From Limnephilus marmoratus (lineage: Eukaryota > Arthropoda > Insecta > Trichoptera > Limnephilidae), in assembly GCA_917880885.1 (NCBI GenBank), contig OU862934.1:30674734-30738733 (forward strand): a stretch of 64,000 nucleotides of DNA, given 5' to 3'. A program made the translations under genes and the position numbers. The notes under the pieces were generated by a model. The model worked only from the letters and a program-made list of their open reading frames with translations. It did not search any database and was not told where the DNA came from. Positions within the stretch are counted from its first letter, which is position 1. Each line of letters begins with the position of its first letter. This document shows, piece by piece, positions 62,925 through 64,000 of this stretch.

Positions 62925-63689
62925 TCACAAGTTGACATTTTCCACGGCGCTTTTTCGTACGAACTCGGGATTATGTAGCAGGGGGTGGTGTGGGGATCTG
63001 CAATCCCCTACTTTGCACCATTGGTTTATTTTGCAGCTTCGTGAGTGGTGTTTTTCTAAGCACTTGCGGCATAATCTTCCCATGCGTACAGTTTCCCATC
63101 GGAGTTCAACATCTTTGGCTGCGAATTCTTTGCATTCGCGGGTTTTATGATCGCCGCCATATTGGGCGCAGCTTTCATCAGCTGTTTTTCTTTTTCGGCT
63201 CGGTCCAGGGTAAGTATATTCCTCGTTTACTTTGCGTTTTATGGGGGCGATCTTTTCTTTTGGGCCATCCCTGATTTCTTCTTGATGTCCGGCATGTATT
63301 TGCTCATGGCTCGGTAGAAGTCGCATGCGTTCACTCTCTTCTTCCTCCTGGTACCCGGCATGTATTTGTTCACGGCGTGGTCGAGATCGTATGTGGTCCA
63401 CCATCCCACTGTTTGGAATTGCGTTTGAAACCTCTTTCAGAAAGGCAGCGAGCTGGGTTATGGTAGCCGGAGAGTGTTGTTTGCGGATCTCGATTAGCCA
63501 TGCCAGCCGCAGGGAACTCGGCATATTGTCAGTGACGTCATTCAGTAATGCAGGATTGGTGAGATAACCTTCGGTTTTCAGGATCCGGAGAGATGCCACC
63601 AGGTTTTGTACCGTCCCGGAGAAATCTGCCAGGTCCTCGAGTGATACCTCGGTCGTGAGGTAAGGTAGTTTTTTAACCTTGTCTAGCAT
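62925..63689 (-). CDS. BEL2 gag C-terminal part with zinc knuckles
   Basis: 254 codons: LPYLTTEVSLEDLADFSGTV and MPSSLRLAWLIEIRKQ are the second half of the BEL gag domain. Two similar segments REQIHAGYQEEEESERMRLL and HEQIHAGHQEEIRDG suggest an internal duplication. CAQYGGDHKTREC and CRKCLEKHHSRSCKINQWC are Cys/His motifs binding RNA. The frame ends in TGA (62925-62927), and the same frame continues into the protease. Confidence 0.88.
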   Translation of the reverse strand: MLDKVKKLPYLTTEVSLEDLADFSGTVQNLVASLRILKTEGYLTNPALLNDVTDNMPSSLRLAWLIEIRKQHSPATITQLAAFLKEVSNAIPNSGMVDHIRSRPRREQIHAGYQEEEESERMRLLPSHEQIHAGHQEEIRDGPKEKIAPIKRKVNEEYTYPGPSRKRKTADESCAQYGGDHKTRECKEFAAKDVELRWETVRMGRLCRKCLEKHHSRSCKINQWCKVGDCRSPHHPLLHNPEFVRKSAVENVNL

Positions 63690-63954
63690 AAATTTTGCTA
63701 TGGAGTTCGTATCGCTGCTCGAGGACGCTGATGATCTCTGGGACTTGCGCAGGATCCATTAGTAGGGGACCCACGGTATATCGTGCCTTGCCTTTGAGGG
63801 CGCGCTGCAGCCGAATGAGATTTTCGCTCGGAGTCATTTGGCAGATGGCGGTGGATTGAGCGTACTGTGCCTTCCAGGTGGGCCACTCGAGGGGATCTCC
63901 GGAGAAGGTAGGCAAATCTTTTGCTGTGGATTGCCTGGCGATGAGGGCAGCCAT
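63673..63954 (-). CDS. BEL2 gag N-terminal part
   Basis: 93 codons beginning close to the window edge: KDLPTFSGDPLEWPTWKAQY followed by SENLIRLQRALKGKARYTVG is the DUF1759 gag core of BEL/Pao elements. It shifts frame near 63680 into the C-terminal gag segment. The true start may lie beyond the edge or be this ATG; upstream sequence is too short to tell. Confidence 0.85.
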   Translation of the reverse strand: MAALIARQSTAKDLPTFSGDPLEWPTWKAQYAQSTAICQMTPSENLIRLQRALKGKARYTVGPLLMDPAQVPEIISVLEQRYELHSKIYARQG

Positions 63955-64000
63955 TCATGAATCATCTTCTAATGTGCGGGGGCTATCTTGCATTCTGGAA

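Larger units (their letters stand above)
57602..64000 (-). mobile_element. BEL/Pao LTR retrotransposon BEL2, partial
   Basis: On the - strand, gag, zinc knuckles, protease, RT, RNase H and integrase run from the right edge to 58991, followed by a purine tract and a probable 3' LTR. The 5' LTR and leader lie outside the window. Its proteins are clearly different from BEL1 (protease LLDEGSTVTLV versus LIDNGSQNHL), so it is another lineage. GC content of the coding part is visibly higher than the surroundings. The frame has one stop and two shifts. Confidence 0.9.

Overview
The window looks like a repeat-dominated piece of an insect genome, most likely a moth or butterfly. It is AT-rich, uses eukaryotic coding style and has no operons. 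It carries BEL/Pao, RTE- and Jockey-type retroelements, piggyBac, mariner, hAT and Helitron DNA elements, and tRNA-derived SINEs. The lepidopteran assignment is inferred from the style of the Helitrons and dispersed repeats; no host gene confirms it. I find no convincing complete host gene in 64 kb. The nearest candidate is a small two-exon reading frame at 25.2-25.8 kb, and it lies inside a transposon.

Layout. 0-1.4 kb: a piggyBac transposase relic (- strand) split by a MITE. 1.4-8.4 kb: MITEs, SINE-like family A, a tRNA-derived SINE nested inside family A, and dispersed repeat B. 8.4-10 kb: a Helitron with a 1-kb pyrimidine/purine tract. 10-26 kb: inverted copy of repeat B, a hAT element with perfect 8-bp target duplication, several non-LTR remnants, a piggyBac-type MITE, an internally deleted mariner (DD41D spacing), a degenerate Jockey-type fragment, and a Helitron containing a 992-bp element with Transib/RSS-like ends. 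26.6-36.1 kb: a young BEL/Pao element (BEL1). Its LTRs are almost identical, it has a 5-bp target duplication, a 5'-truncated poly(A)-tailed LINE sits in its leader, and it is itself inserted in an older LINE. 36-51 kb: microsatellites, a Helitron, RTE insertions with 14- and 16-bp target duplications, more SINE-like copies, a foldback element around a TTAGG tract, and a degenerate minisatellite. 51.5-54.3 kb: a nested pair of terminal-inverted-repeat elements around about 100 perfect GGGGAT units. 54.4-57 kb: another SINE, LINE, Helitron and repeat B. 57.6-64 kb: a second BEL/Pao element (BEL2) on the - strand, cut by the right edge.

How the parts relate. The region is best read as insertion stratigraphy: SINE in SINE-like repeat, MITE in LINE relic (with an empty sister copy 26 kb away), Transib-like element in Helitron, LINE in BEL1 in LINE, family A in repeat B, and MITE in piggyBac. 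The only long open frames are retroelement proteins. BEL1 and BEL2 keep catalytic motifs but carry stops or frameshifts; the nested LINE keeps one long open RT frame. Such density suggests heterochromatin or a non-recombining chromosome, but that is inference.

All assignments are by eye. Family and clade names rest on motifs, terminal sequences and target-site duplications, not on database searches. Dispersed repeat families are labelled A to E for this annotation only.
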